NCBI GenBank assembly: GCA_035687245.1
Contig: DASRYH010000003.1
Location: 1 to 44,232, forward strand
Length of the DNA stretch: 44,232 bases
Direction of reading: 5' to 3'
Origin: DASRYH01 sp035687245
GTDB lineage: Bacteria; Actinomycetota; Coriobacteriia; Anaerosomatales; PHET01
Shown here: positions 1 through 6,275 of the stretch, piece after piece
Position numbering within the stretch: position 1 is the first letter of the stretch
How the letters are laid out: each line of letters begins with the position of its first letter
Notes under the pieces: model-generated
Database searches by the model: none
Seen by the model: the letters and a program-made list of their open reading frames with translations, nothing else
Told to the model about the DNA's origin: nothing
Made by a program: the position numbers and the translations under genes

Positions 1-381
1 GCGCTCTTCATCGGTCATGTCGCCGAAGATGTCGTCCAGATACTCGGCGTGCCGGGCGAAGGCCGGCCCGATCACAGCGCGCCCGGCGTCCGTGAGTTCG
101 ACGACGCGTGCGCGAGCATCGGTCTCGTCGGCAGCACGCGCTACGAGACCCTTAGCGGCAAGCCGGTCAACGGCGGTCGTCATCGATCCGCTCGTGAGCA
201 TCACCTTCTCGGCGACGGTGTTCACGCGCTGTGGTCCGCCGTTCAGTAGCGCTTCGAGCACCCCGAAGTCGGTGAGACAGAGTCCGGACTCGGCGATATT
301 GGCCTCGGCAAGACGCTGCACGTCACGCGATGTGCGCCATAGCGCGAGCCAGAGCGTCGTGCCTCTTGCGGGATGTGCCAT
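1..381 (-). CDS. MarR-family transcriptional regulator (C-terminus cut by window edge)
   Basis: The reverse-strand frame stays open from an ATG at 381 to base 1 (127 codons, no stop). An AAGGAGG Shine-Dalgarno lies 7 bases upstream of the ATG. The protein shows the MarR winged-helix layout: an N-terminal dimerisation helix, the helix-turn-helix around residues 40-75 (VLEALLNGG, then VAEKVMLTSGSMTTAVDRL), and the wing with the family's acidic-basic signature (DETDARARVVELTDAG). MarR proteins are dimers that repress efflux, redox or catabolic genes until a ligand or oxidant binds. The 16-bp palindrome just upstream suggests autoregulation. The target genes lie outside the window or are the divergent gene at 685. 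The family call is certain; the ligand is unknown. Confidence 0.93.
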   Translation of the reverse strand, partial: MAHPARGTTLWLALWRTSRDVQRLAEANIAESGLCLTDFGVLEALLNGGPQRVNTVAEKVMLTSGSMTTAVDRLAAKGLVARAADETDARARVVELTDAGRAVIGPAFARHAEYLDDIFGDMTDEER

Positions 382-411
382 GGCCGTCCTCCTTCTCGTG
401 TTGTCGTTATC

Positions 412-444
412 TTGATATCAAACTATCTACCTTGATGTCAAGGT
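412..444. promoter_or_regulatory. Tandem palindromes, probable MarR operators
   Basis: Two palindromes sit 31-63 bp upstream of the marR start. TTGATATCAA (412-421) is perfect. ACCTTGATGTCAAGGT (429-444) has perfect 7-bp arms around a TG centre. Both contain TTGA-N2-TCAA, the sort of sequence MarR dimers commonly bind, and their centres are about 20 bp apart, so two dimers could sit on nearly the same face. Assigning them to the adjacent regulator is inference from position. Confidence 0.65.
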
Positions 445-684
445 AATATTCCGATCGGATTCGGTAAAGAGCTCGTTAGGTGGTCACGCGGTATGAACCA
501 TGCAGCGAAGTCGGCATCGGCTTTGCATATCTAAGCACTGTTAGAGCATCTCCAACGGGGCTCGTGAGCTGGCAGTTCCCGTAGATTCTGTGTAGAATGA
601 GCAGTTGAGCTCCACAAGGTGCGTTGCATGGGGTATGGCTAGTGCAGCAGCACTGGACGGGCTTACCGGCATGAGAGGTATTGA
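445..684 (+). other. Intergenic leader upstream of the NlpC/P60 gene
   Basis: The whole gene-free stretch runs from 382 to 684. It holds the MarR-type operators at its left end. On the right there is a -10-like TAGAAT at 593-598 for the gene at 685, without a convincing -35. I looked for the c-di-AMP (ydaO) riboswitch that often precedes actinobacterial wall hydrolases and found no match to its conserved core. Nothing else is recognisable. Confidence 0.4.
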
Positions 685-1992
685 ATGGTTCGCGGACGTT
701 TCGCTCGACTGTGCGGACGTACCTGCGCGCTGACGCTTGTCGTCGCGCTGCTTGGTGCTGTCCCCGTCTATGCCGACAACTCCACCGCCACTGACACTGC
801 CGGTTCAACCGCCACCGACTCTGGGACCGCAGCCTCCTCGCCGACCGGCACGTCGACGGCGACCGACGGCAGCGCCAGCTCCACCAAGACGACGAAGCCT
901 CGCAAGGCACCCACGAAGTCCGAGGTCGACGTCAGTGTGTCGGAGAAGACGCAGCAGTTCCGACAGGACCTGTTGGCCAAGCAGAAGCGCCTCGACGAGT
1001 ACAACGCGAAGCTCGCCGGTCTCGAGAAGGAGTTCGAGATCGCGTCTGAAGCCTACAACGAGGCCAAGGCCAAGCTCGACGAAGTGAACCTCAACGTCGC
1101 GACTGCGACCACCGATCTCGCCAACGCGCTGGACGCCTTCCAGGTCCAGACCGACCTGCTCGGTGACCGCGCTTCGGCGATATACAAGGACGGCTCGCTC
1201 GGCTCACTGGAGCTGCTGCTCAAGTCAGAGTCGATGGCCGACCTGATCGCCCGCGTGAAGTTCCTGAACACGATCGGCACGCGTGACGCCGACGTCGCCG
1301 CCTCGCTGAGGGGCCAGAAGGAAGATCTCGAGAAGCGCGTTGCCGACCTCAAGAACTCGCAGGCCGTTGCGGCTTCGCTCGAGTTCGAGCTCCGCGCCCG
1401 CAAGATCGAAGTCGAGAACCGCGAGAAGGAGATGCGCGGACTGTACGAAGGCGCACAGACCGACCTCCTCGCCCTGCTCGATACAGAGGCATCTCGCCGT
1501 CAGGTCGAGCAGCAGTCGCTGCTGACCGACGTGCTCTCCGGCGCATCGTCCAAGGGCGTCGTCGCCACTGTCGGCAGCCCGGTCGAGACCGCACTCGCCT
1601 ACCACGGCGTCCCGTACCTCTGGGGCGGCGCGACGACTCGCGGCTTCGACTGTTCGGGCCTCGTGCTCTACGTCTTCGCACAGCACGGCGTTTCTCTTCC
1701 TCACTACTCTGGGTCGCAGGCGCGGCTCGGCACGAAGGTGACCTACGATCAGCTGCAGCCTGGCGACGTCGTCTTCTTCGGCTCGCCGATCCACCACGTC
1801 GGCATCTATGCCGGCGGCGGCTACTACATCCACGCGCCGCGCACAGGTGACTTCGTCAAGATCAGCAAGCTGTCAGACCGCGGCGACTTCGCATGCGCCC
1901 GCCGCTACGCGTGGAGCTACCGTGCCGGCGAGCCTCGCAACGCCGTGACCGATACCTCGACGGTGCTCCAGTCTTATGGCGGTTCCCGCTAG
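685..1992 (+). CDS. Secreted coiled-coil NlpC/P60 peptidoglycan endopeptidase
   Basis: This 435-aa exported wall hydrolase is predicted to cut peptide stems in peptidoglycan. Order of parts: signal peptide (about 1-31, ending VPVYA); a Thr/Ser/Ala-rich low-complexity linker to about 75; a long coiled coil (about 85-285); and a C-terminal NlpC/P60 domain (about 300-420). The catalytic Cys is C323 in GFDCSGLVLYV, the His is H371 in HHVGIYAGG, and a polar third residue is likely H383 in YIHAP. The coiled coil contains a PcsB-like stretch (DRASAIYKDG...LLLKSESMADLIAR) shared with the genes at 10634 and 33592. PcsB-type coiled coils usually keep the enzyme inactive until FtsEX-type complexes engage them. 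AGAGGT before the ATG is a moderate ribosome site. A terminator follows at 2025. Confidence 0.92.
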   Translation: MVRGRFARLCGRTCALTLVVALLGAVPVYADNSTATDTAGSTATDSGTAASSPTGTSTATDGSASSTKTTKPRKAPTKSEVDVSVSEKTQQFRQDLLAKQKRLDEYNAKLAGLEKEFEIASEAYNEAKAKLDEVNLNVATATTDLANALDAFQVQTDLLGDRASAIYKDGSLGSLELLLKSESMADLIARVKFLNTIGTRDADVAASLRGQKEDLEKRVADLKNSQAVAASLEFELRARKIEVENREKEMRGLYEGAQTDLLALLDTEASRRQVEQQSLLTDVLSGASSKGVVATVGSPVETALAYHGVPYLWGGATTRGFDCSGLVLYVFAQHGVSLPHYSGSQARLGTKVTYDQLQPGDVVFFGSPIHHVGIYAGGGYYIHAPRTGDFVKISKLSDRGDFACARRYAWSYRAGEPRNAVTDTSTVLQSYGGSR

Positions 1993-2024
1993 CGGGCGAT
2001 CCACCACCCATAGTCAACTCGAAG

Positions 2025-2046
2025 GCCCCGCGGTTTCTCGCGGGGC
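2025..2046 (+). terminator. Terminator of the NlpC/P60 gene
   Basis: GCCCCGCG (2025-2032) and CGCGGGGC (2039-2046) form a perfect 8-bp stem with a 6-base loop, followed by TTCTTCTTT. It begins 33 bases after the stop codon at 1992. Confidence 0.85.
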
Positions 2047-2069
2047 TTCTTCTTTGCCCGGACACGAAA

Positions 2070-2097
2070 AAGGACCCGGTGTCTGCGCCGGGTCCTT
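2070..2097 (-). terminator. Terminator of the small lipoprotein gene
   Basis: Read on the minus strand, AAGGACCCGG and CCGGGTCCTT form a 10-bp stem with an 8-base loop followed by a T-rich run (TTTTTCG at the end of the stem). It lies 29 bases past the stop of the gene at 2127-2321. Together with the preceding hairpin it insulates the two convergent genes. Confidence 0.85.
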
Positions 2098-2126
2098 ATC
2101 GGTGCTAGTGAAGTGCAGCGCGAACG

Positions 2127-2321
2127 CTACTTGGTGTGGCAGCTGCAACCCTTCGCAGTCGCGGTTGCCTGGTCTACAGGGTGCTCGGCAGGAATCTGCC
2201 CGGCAGCCAGCTGCTCCATGGTCAGCTTCGGCGCCTTCTTGCATCCGGAGATGCCAAGCACGGAAACGGCCAGAACAACCACTGCGACGATCGTGAGAAT
2301 GCGGCGTGCGACGACGTTCAT
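2127..2321 (-). CDS. Tiny lipoprotein with a C-terminal Cys-Ser-Cys-His
   Basis: This 64-aa protein has a typical lipoprotein signal: positive start (MNVVARR), hydrophobic core, and lipobox LGISGC with the lipidated Cys at about 27. The mature peptide is only about 38 residues and ends GCSCHTK. Two Cys and a His so close together suggest a metal or redox site, but the spacing (CxCH) is not the heme-binding CxxCH. A GAGAGGAG ribosome site precedes the ATG. It is monocistronic, with its own terminator at 2070. I do not recognise the family; no function is assigned. A 17-bp inverted repeat in the divergent promoter region (2386-2402) may regulate it. Confidence 0.75.
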   Translation of the reverse strand: MNVVARRILTIVAVVVLAVSVLGISGCKKAPKLTMEQLAAGQIPAEHPVDQATATAKGCSCHTK

Positions 2322-2385
2322 CGTGGAGTAGCTCCTCTCGAGTTTCTTGAGTCATTGATAGCGCGGGGCATAGCGTACATTAAAT

Positions 2386-2402
2386 GATACTGGACGAGTA
2401 TC
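2386..2402. promoter_or_regulatory. Inverted repeat between divergent genes
   Basis: GATACT-GGACG-AGTATC is a perfect 6-bp inverted repeat with a 5-bp spacer, lying between the lipoprotein start (2321, minus) and the membrane protein start (2515, plus). It is operator-like by shape and place. No regulator is identified. Confidence 0.35.
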
Positions 2403-2453
2403 CTTTTATTGGAATGTCCCCGCTTTGTAACCTTCAGGATCGACTGTTGTCGC

Positions 2454-2459
2454 TATACT
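2454..2459 (+). promoter_or_regulatory. -10 element for the gene at 2515
   Basis: TATACT lies 55 bases before the proposed GTG start. No good -35 hexamer is visible at 16-18 bp, so only the -10 is reported. Confidence 0.4.
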
Positions 2460-2514
2460 CCAACGTGCCCGACGAGAACCCCCACAGCGATCCGACTTCG
2501 AAGGACAGATGCAC

Positions 2515-3432
2515 GTGAGCGACGCCGACATCCCTCAGACGCCAGCGGAGGCCGATGTGCCTTCCGACTGGGCCGAGACCGGCATCGAACGCCGGCGTGA
2601 ACGGCTCGATCGCAAGCGTCGTCGAGACAAGCAACTCGTGGTCGGCTTCATGGCCGGCGTCGCAATCGTCGCGCTCATCGGCGGCGGGGCCGTCTGGGCG
2701 CTCAGCGCATTCGGAGGCGCGAAAGTAACCTCCTACCTCCCCGTCAGATCGAGCAAGAACAAGGCTATTCCTGTGGCATCTCCGTCCAAGCCCGTCGCTG
2801 TGCCCACACCCTACTTCGCGCAGCACGGCTCGGTGACCCTCCGCCTGCCCGTTTCGGTCGATGATCTGACGGAGGTCGGTTTTCACCAGGCCGCCTATCG
2901 CTATGCTGTGAAGCTGTCCACGAAGCTGCCGGACGCCGACTCGTCGAAGGCCAAGAAGAACGGCGGCACCGGGCGCAACAAGGCTTCGCAGTCCAAGACC
3001 GCAGACGCGTGGCTTGTCGGAAGCGTCTTGAGGATGTGGCGCGGACGCCCCGGCAAACCCGACACCGCCGCCGATGTCGGCGCCAAGGCGGGCTCCCGTG
3101 TCATCGCCCCTGTCGATGGCCGCGTGCGCCTCGTGAAGCACTACGAGCTCTACGGCAAGTACGGGGACTATGAGATCCACATCCAGCCCGATGGAGCGCC
3201 CACGCTCGATCTCGTGATGATTCATATCGACGAGCCGGTCGTCCGTGCTGGAGACCGTGTGAGCTCAGGCATCACGCCCATCGGCAAGGTGCGCAAGCTC
3301 TCGGACCGCATTCGCCACCAGCTCGGACACTACTCGGGCGATCCGGGCGACCACACGCACCTGCAGCTCAACGACGCGACCGATCCCAAGTACAAGGGGC
3401 TCGACGACGCTCCCGCGCTTCCGGCCGACTAG
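2515..3432 (+). CDS. Membrane-anchored M23/LytM-like protein, probably inactive
   Basis: This 305-aa protein has a charged cytoplasmic N-terminus (RRRERLDRKRRRDKQ), one transmembrane segment (about residues 44-66) and an external C-terminal domain resembling M23 LytM peptidases: the entry strand GSRVIAPVDGRVRLVK, the YGDYEIHI strand, MIHIDEPVVRAGDRVSSG, and a terminal HTHLQL matching the HLHFEV signature. The usual first ligand pair (HxGxD) before the entry strand is not seen, so the zinc site looks incomplete and the protein may be a LytM-type activator rather than an enzyme. I chose GTG at 2515: AAGGA at 2501-2505 is 9 bases away, but only 3 from the ATG at 2509. Its stop overlaps that of the convergent DUF951 gene by two bases. 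Confidence 0.7.
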   Translation: MSDADIPQTPAEADVPSDWAETGIERRRERLDRKRRRDKQLVVGFMAGVAIVALIGGGAVWALSAFGGAKVTSYLPVRSSKNKAIPVASPSKPVAVPTPYFAQHGSVTLRLPVSVDDLTEVGFHQAAYRYAVKLSTKLPDADSSKAKKNGGTGRNKASQSKTADAWLVGSVLRMWRGRPGKPDTAADVGAKAGSRVIAPVDGRVRLVKHYELYGKYGDYEIHIQPDGAPTLDLVMIHIDEPVVRAGDRVSSGITPIGKVRKLSDRIRHQLGHYSGDPGDHTHLQLNDATDPKYKGLDDAPALPAD

Positions 3433-3641
3433 TCGGCGTCTTCGGCGGTGCGCTCGATGAAGCCTCGGAACCGGCGGTCGAATTCGAAGCGTTCGAGCAT
3501 CACGGAGCGATCGCAGCCACGGCACCGTATCTTGATGTCGGCGCCCAAGCGCGTGATCTCCCACTCGTTGGTGCCGCAGGGGTGCGGCTTCTTGAGCTTC
3601 ACCACGTCGCCGATGCGAACCGGAGTGATGGGGACTGCCAC
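3429..3641 (-). CDS. DUF951 family protein
   Basis: This 70-aa small basic protein matches DUF951: the entry GDVVKLKKPHPCGTNEWE, then RLGADIKIRCRGCDRSVML, then a basic helix. The Cys in HPCG with the CxxC pair in CRGC makes a probable zinc site. The family is widespread in Firmicutes and Actinobacteria and has no established function; nucleic-acid binding is often guessed from its size and charge. The open frame extends much further upstream, but that part is a shadow of the ACT gene. GTG at 3641 is chosen because GGAGAG lies 5 bases upstream and homologues begin here. It is convergent with the gene at 2515 and divergent from the one at 3718. Confidence 0.87.
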   Translation of the reverse strand: MAVPITPVRIGDVVKLKKPHPCGTNEWEITRLGADIKIRCRGCDRSVMLERFEFDRRFRGFIERTAEDAD

Positions 3642-3676
3642 AGGTTCTCTCCACGGGTCTCGGCGAAGCACGACGC

Positions 3677-3713
3677 TATAATCGAGTATACCGTCGCGCA
3701 TTCGACCGGAGGA
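3677..3713 (+). promoter_or_regulatory. -10 and ribosome site of the ACT/UPF0210 operon
   Basis: A perfect TATAAT (3677-3682) precedes the ATG at 3718, and GGAGGA (3708-3713) is the ribosome site. No strong -35 is visible. Confidence 0.6.
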
Positions 3714-3717
3714 CACC

Positions 3718-3993
3718 ATGCAGACTCCCGCTATTCTCTCAGTGCTCGGTGAGGACCGCGTCGGTATCGTCGCGACAGTCTCGCGAGTGCTCGCCGACTC
3801 AAGCGCCAACATCGAGGACATCCGCCAGACCATCATCAGCGGCATCTTCTCCATGACGATGCTCGTGACCGTCAACGAGGATGAGACCCCCTTCGACGAG
3901 GTGCAGCGACGCCTTGCCGGTGCTGCCGAAGAGCTCGGCTTGCAGATCACCCTCCAGCGCGAGGATGTCTTCCGCTACATGCACCGCATCTGA
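3718..3993 (+). CDS. ACT-domain protein, UPF0237 family
   Basis: This 91-aa protein is a single ACT domain. The N-terminal strand AILSVLGEDRVGIVATVSRVLADSSANIEDIRQ is the classic ligand-binding turn (GxDRxGI), followed by a strand (FSMTMLVTV) and a second helix. This is the UPF0237 family of free-standing ACT proteins, related to the glycine-cleavage regulator GcvR and thought to bind a small molecule, probably an amino acid. Immediately downstream is the UPF0210 protein; the pair is conserved across Firmicutes, Actinobacteria and archaea, so the ACT protein probably senses a ligand for its partner. It has a strong TATAAT and GGAGGA. The ligand is unknown. Confidence 0.92.
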   Translation: MQTPAILSVLGEDRVGIVATVSRVLADSSANIEDIRQTIISGIFSMTMLVTVNEDETPFDEVQRRLAGAAEELGLQITLQREDVFRYMHRI

Positions 3994-4047
3994 CGCGCCG
4001 CAAGCGCGCCATCATGAGTTCCCGCCGCCCGACGTGAAAGGCCCCCC

Positions 4048-5412
4048 GTGCACATCACTCCAGAGGAGATCGTCGAGACGCTGCTGATGGTTCAGCAGCA
4101 GAACCTCGACGTCCGTACCGTCACCCTCGGGCTCTCGCTCAACTCGTGCGCCCACGAGGACGCTGCGGTGGCAGCACAGCGCGTCTACGACCGCGTCACC
4201 ACCGCAGCTGCCAACCTCGTGCCGGTCGCGCAGAAGCTCGAGGCCGAGTACGGTGTGCCCATCGTGAACCGCCGCATCTCCGTGACGCCGATCGCCCAGC
4301 TCGCATCGGTGAGCAGGCACGGTGACATCACTCTCGTAGCCGATGCACTCGACCGCGCGGCCACCGAGGTGGGCGTCGACTTTGTCGGCGGCTACTCGGC
4401 GCTCGTACACAAGGGCATCGGCGAGGGCGACCGCAAGCTCATCGACTCGATTCCGCAGGCCCTCGCGACCACTCAGCGCCTGTGCGCGTCCGTGAACGTG
4501 GCCAGCACGCGCGCCGGTATCAACATGGACGCGGTGCTGCTGATGGCGCAGACGGTGCGCGCCGCCGCCGAAGCGACGGCCGACCGCGACTGCATCGGCT
4601 GCGCGAAGCTCGTGGTCTTTGCCAACATGGTCGAAGACAACCCCTTCATGGCTGGCGCGGTCCACGGGACCGGCGAGCCCGACGAAGTCATCAACGTCGG
4701 CATCTCAGGGCCGGGCGTCGTGCGTGCGGTCATCGCCTCACTTCCTGACGACGCGGACCTCACCGCCATCGCCGAGGCGATCAAAGCCACCGCGTTCAAG
4801 ATCACACGCGTCGGTGAGCTCGTAGCCCGCGAGGCCGCTCGGCGCCTTGGCGTCCAGATGGGCATCGTCGACCTGTCACTCGCGCCCACGCCCGCCGAAG
4901 GCGACTCCGTCGCCGACATCATCGAGGCGATGGGGGTGGGCCGGTGCGGCGGACCGGGCACCACGGCCGCTCTCGCACTGCTAAACGACGCGGTCAAGAA
5001 GGGCGGTGCCATGGGCAGCTCGAGCGTCGGTGGCTTGTCAGGAGCGTTCATCCCCGTCTCTGAGGACCAGGGCATGATCCGAGCCGCCGAAAGCGGCGCT
5101 CTGACGCTCGAGAAGCTCGAGGCCATGACATCTGTGTGCTCCGTCGGGCTCGACATGATCGCGATCCCGGGCGACACGACGGTTGAGACCATCGCCGGCG
5201 TGATCGCCGACGAGTGCGCGATAGGTGTCGTGAACTCGAAGACGACGGCCGTGCGGCTCATCCCCGCAATCGGCCGGAAGGTCGGCGACCGGCTGTCCTT
5301 CGGCGGGCTGCTCGGTGAGGCGCCTGTGATGTCGGTGAACGCCTGGGCGGGTACGACTTTCGCGCATCGCGGCGGTCGCGTCCCGGCACCTTTGCAGTCG
5401 CTTCGCAACTAA
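4048..5412 (+). CDS. UPF0210 / PFL-family protein
   Basis: This 454-aa full-length member of UPF0210 (DUF711), a family structurally related to pyruvate formate-lyase and glycyl-radical barrels, has no demonstrated reaction. Recognisable segments are TLGLSLNSCAH near residue 26, the Gly/Ala-rich barrel strands, KLVVFANMVEDNPFMAGA, and the conserved C-terminal GAFIPVSEDQGMIRAAESG and VNSKTTAVRLIPAIG. The GTG start at 4048 is preceded by AAAGG. It sits 54 bases after the ACT gene and shares its promoter; the conserved pairing suggests the ACT protein regulates it. No glycyl-radical motif or activating enzyme is seen nearby, so a radical mechanism is not supported. Confidence 0.92.
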   Translation: MHITPEEIVETLLMVQQQNLDVRTVTLGLSLNSCAHEDAAVAAQRVYDRVTTAAANLVPVAQKLEAEYGVPIVNRRISVTPIAQLASVSRHGDITLVADALDRAATEVGVDFVGGYSALVHKGIGEGDRKLIDSIPQALATTQRLCASVNVASTRAGINMDAVLLMAQTVRAAAEATADRDCIGCAKLVVFANMVEDNPFMAGAVHGTGEPDEVINVGISGPGVVRAVIASLPDDADLTAIAEAIKATAFKITRVGELVAREAARRLGVQMGIVDLSLAPTPAEGDSVADIIEAMGVGRCGGPGTTAALALLNDAVKKGGAMGSSSVGGLSGAFIPVSEDQGMIRAAESGALTLEKLEAMTSVCSVGLDMIAIPGDTTVETIAGVIADECAIGVVNSKTTAVRLIPAIGRKVGDRLSFGGLLGEAPVMSVNAWAGTTFAHRGGRVPAPLQSLRN

Positions 5413-5673
5413 TCGCAGTCCGGAGAGACCGCCTGTCGCCGGAGTCGCGCCACTTGCGTCCTCGGGCGCTTGCCCCTCGCGCGCCACACAGCTGCGCTCA
5501 CCTGCGTATACGGTCAGAAGGGCCAGACTACGCAACCGCGTGCCGTTCGTCCTCCTATCGGTGCCGTTCGTCACAGTTCCCTCAAGGGTTATGCACACAA
5601 CCCGATTCCATTTACAGCCAGCAAATACCCCCTCCCGCAACTTCATAATGGAATCATCTGAAAGGAACTGGTC
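5413..5673 (+). other. Intergenic regulatory region of the surface-protein gene
   Basis: The 261 bases between the UPF0210 stop and the secreted-protein start contain no ORF with a ribosome site. They hold a LytTR-type direct repeat (5542-5571), two short hairpin-forming stretches (CCCTCAAGGG at 5579-5588; GGGTT/AACCC at 5586-5603), and a 9-bp inverted repeat in the likely leader (GATTCCATT 5604-5612, AATGGAATC 5647-5655). I recognise no known riboswitch. AAAGGAA near 5661 is the ribosome site for 5674. Confidence 0.5.
5542..5571 (+). promoter_or_regulatory. LytTR-type direct-repeat binding site
   Basis: GCCGTTCGT occurs at 5542-5550 and again at 5563-5571, separated by exactly 12 bp; identity extends to 12 bases (GTGCCGTTCGTC). 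Response regulators of the LytTR family (AgrA, VirR, ComE) bind two imperfect 9-bp direct repeats 12-13 bp apart with consensus close to [TA][AC][CA]GTTN[AG][TG]. Each half here matches 8 of 9 positions. A LytTR response regulator is encoded 1.7 kb away at 7281-8030. The match is seen in the sequence; binding by that protein is inference. Confidence 0.72.
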
Positions 5674-6138
5674 ATGAAGAAGTACGGAATGGTCGCTGCG
5701 GTGCTGGCAGTGGCGATGATCTTCTCGGTCGTAGCGTCGGCTGTCGCCGACTCCGTCACCTATGACGGCACCCCCTACGCGCCGGGTCGTCAGAGCGCCT
5801 CCGGTACGGTCAACGTCAACGCGTCTGTCAATCCGAAGATCACGCTTACCGTGACGACCCCGGACGCCGGTCAGACCGTCGACTTCGGCGACGTCGATCC
5901 GGCCACCGTCTACACCGACACCGTCGGCCTGTCGGTCAACTCGAACAAGTCGTTCGCGCTCTCCAGCGTGACCGGCGGCGAAGTCGCCGAACTCGGCTTC
6001 AGCCATGATCTCGCCGACCAGCCGCACGCGAAGGGCGCCAACGTTACCTTCAGCGACACCTACGGGATCAACGTGCCCTACACCACCGATCCTGGTGCGC
6101 ACGCCGCTTCCGTCACCTACACGGTCGTGCAGGACTAG
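5674..6138 (+). CDS. Secreted beta-sandwich surface protein
   Basis: This 154-aa protein has a cleavable signal peptide (MKKYGMVAAVLAVAMIFSVVASAVA) and a mature all-beta domain of alternating Val/Thr strands: SGTVNVNASVNPKITLTVT, then DFGDVDPATVYTDTVGLSVNSNKSFALS, ending YTVVQD. There is no sorting signal, transmembrane segment or Cys. The fold type resembles pilin-like or WxL-type surface domains, but no WxL motif is present. Context supports a cell-surface role: the convergent neighbour is a DUF916-like membrane protein, the type that accompanies WxL surface proteins, coupled to a LytTR regulator, and a LytTR-type site lies upstream. AAAGGAA precedes the ATG, and a strong terminator follows. 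The exact function is unknown. Confidence 0.75.
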   Translation: MKKYGMVAAVLAVAMIFSVVASAVADSVTYDGTPYAPGRQSASGTVNVNASVNPKITLTVTTPDAGQTVDFGDVDPATVYTDTVGLSVNSNKSFALSSVTGGEVAELGFSHDLADQPHAKGANVTFSDTYGINVPYTTDPGAHAASVTYTVVQD

Positions 6139-6186
6139 TCCCTCTACCTTTCGCAGCCAAGTCGCAGCAGACACATCAGCAACGAA

Positions 6187-6214
6187 GGAAGGCCCCCGAC
6201 ACCGGGGGCCTTCC
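6187..6214 (+). terminator. Terminator of the surface-protein gene
   Basis: GGAAGGCCCCCG (6187-6198) pairs perfectly with CGGGGGCCTTCC (6203-6214) around a 4-base loop, followed by CTTTGTG. It lies between the convergent stops at 6138 and 6276 and could act in both directions. Confidence 0.85.
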
Positions 6215-6275
6215 CTTTGTGTTCATCTGTGGGAGCGGCGCGGCGCACAGGTTCGGTTTGGCGCGCCGATGCGCG

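Noticed and set aside
445..684. Possible c-di-AMP (ydaO) riboswitch before the NlpC/P60 gene
   Set aside because: Such switches are common in this context, but I could not find the conserved core sequences or pairing.
3642..3950. N-terminal extension of the DUF951 frame to 173 codons
   Set aside because: The extension is antisense to the ACT gene. Family members start near 3641, where a ribosome site exists.
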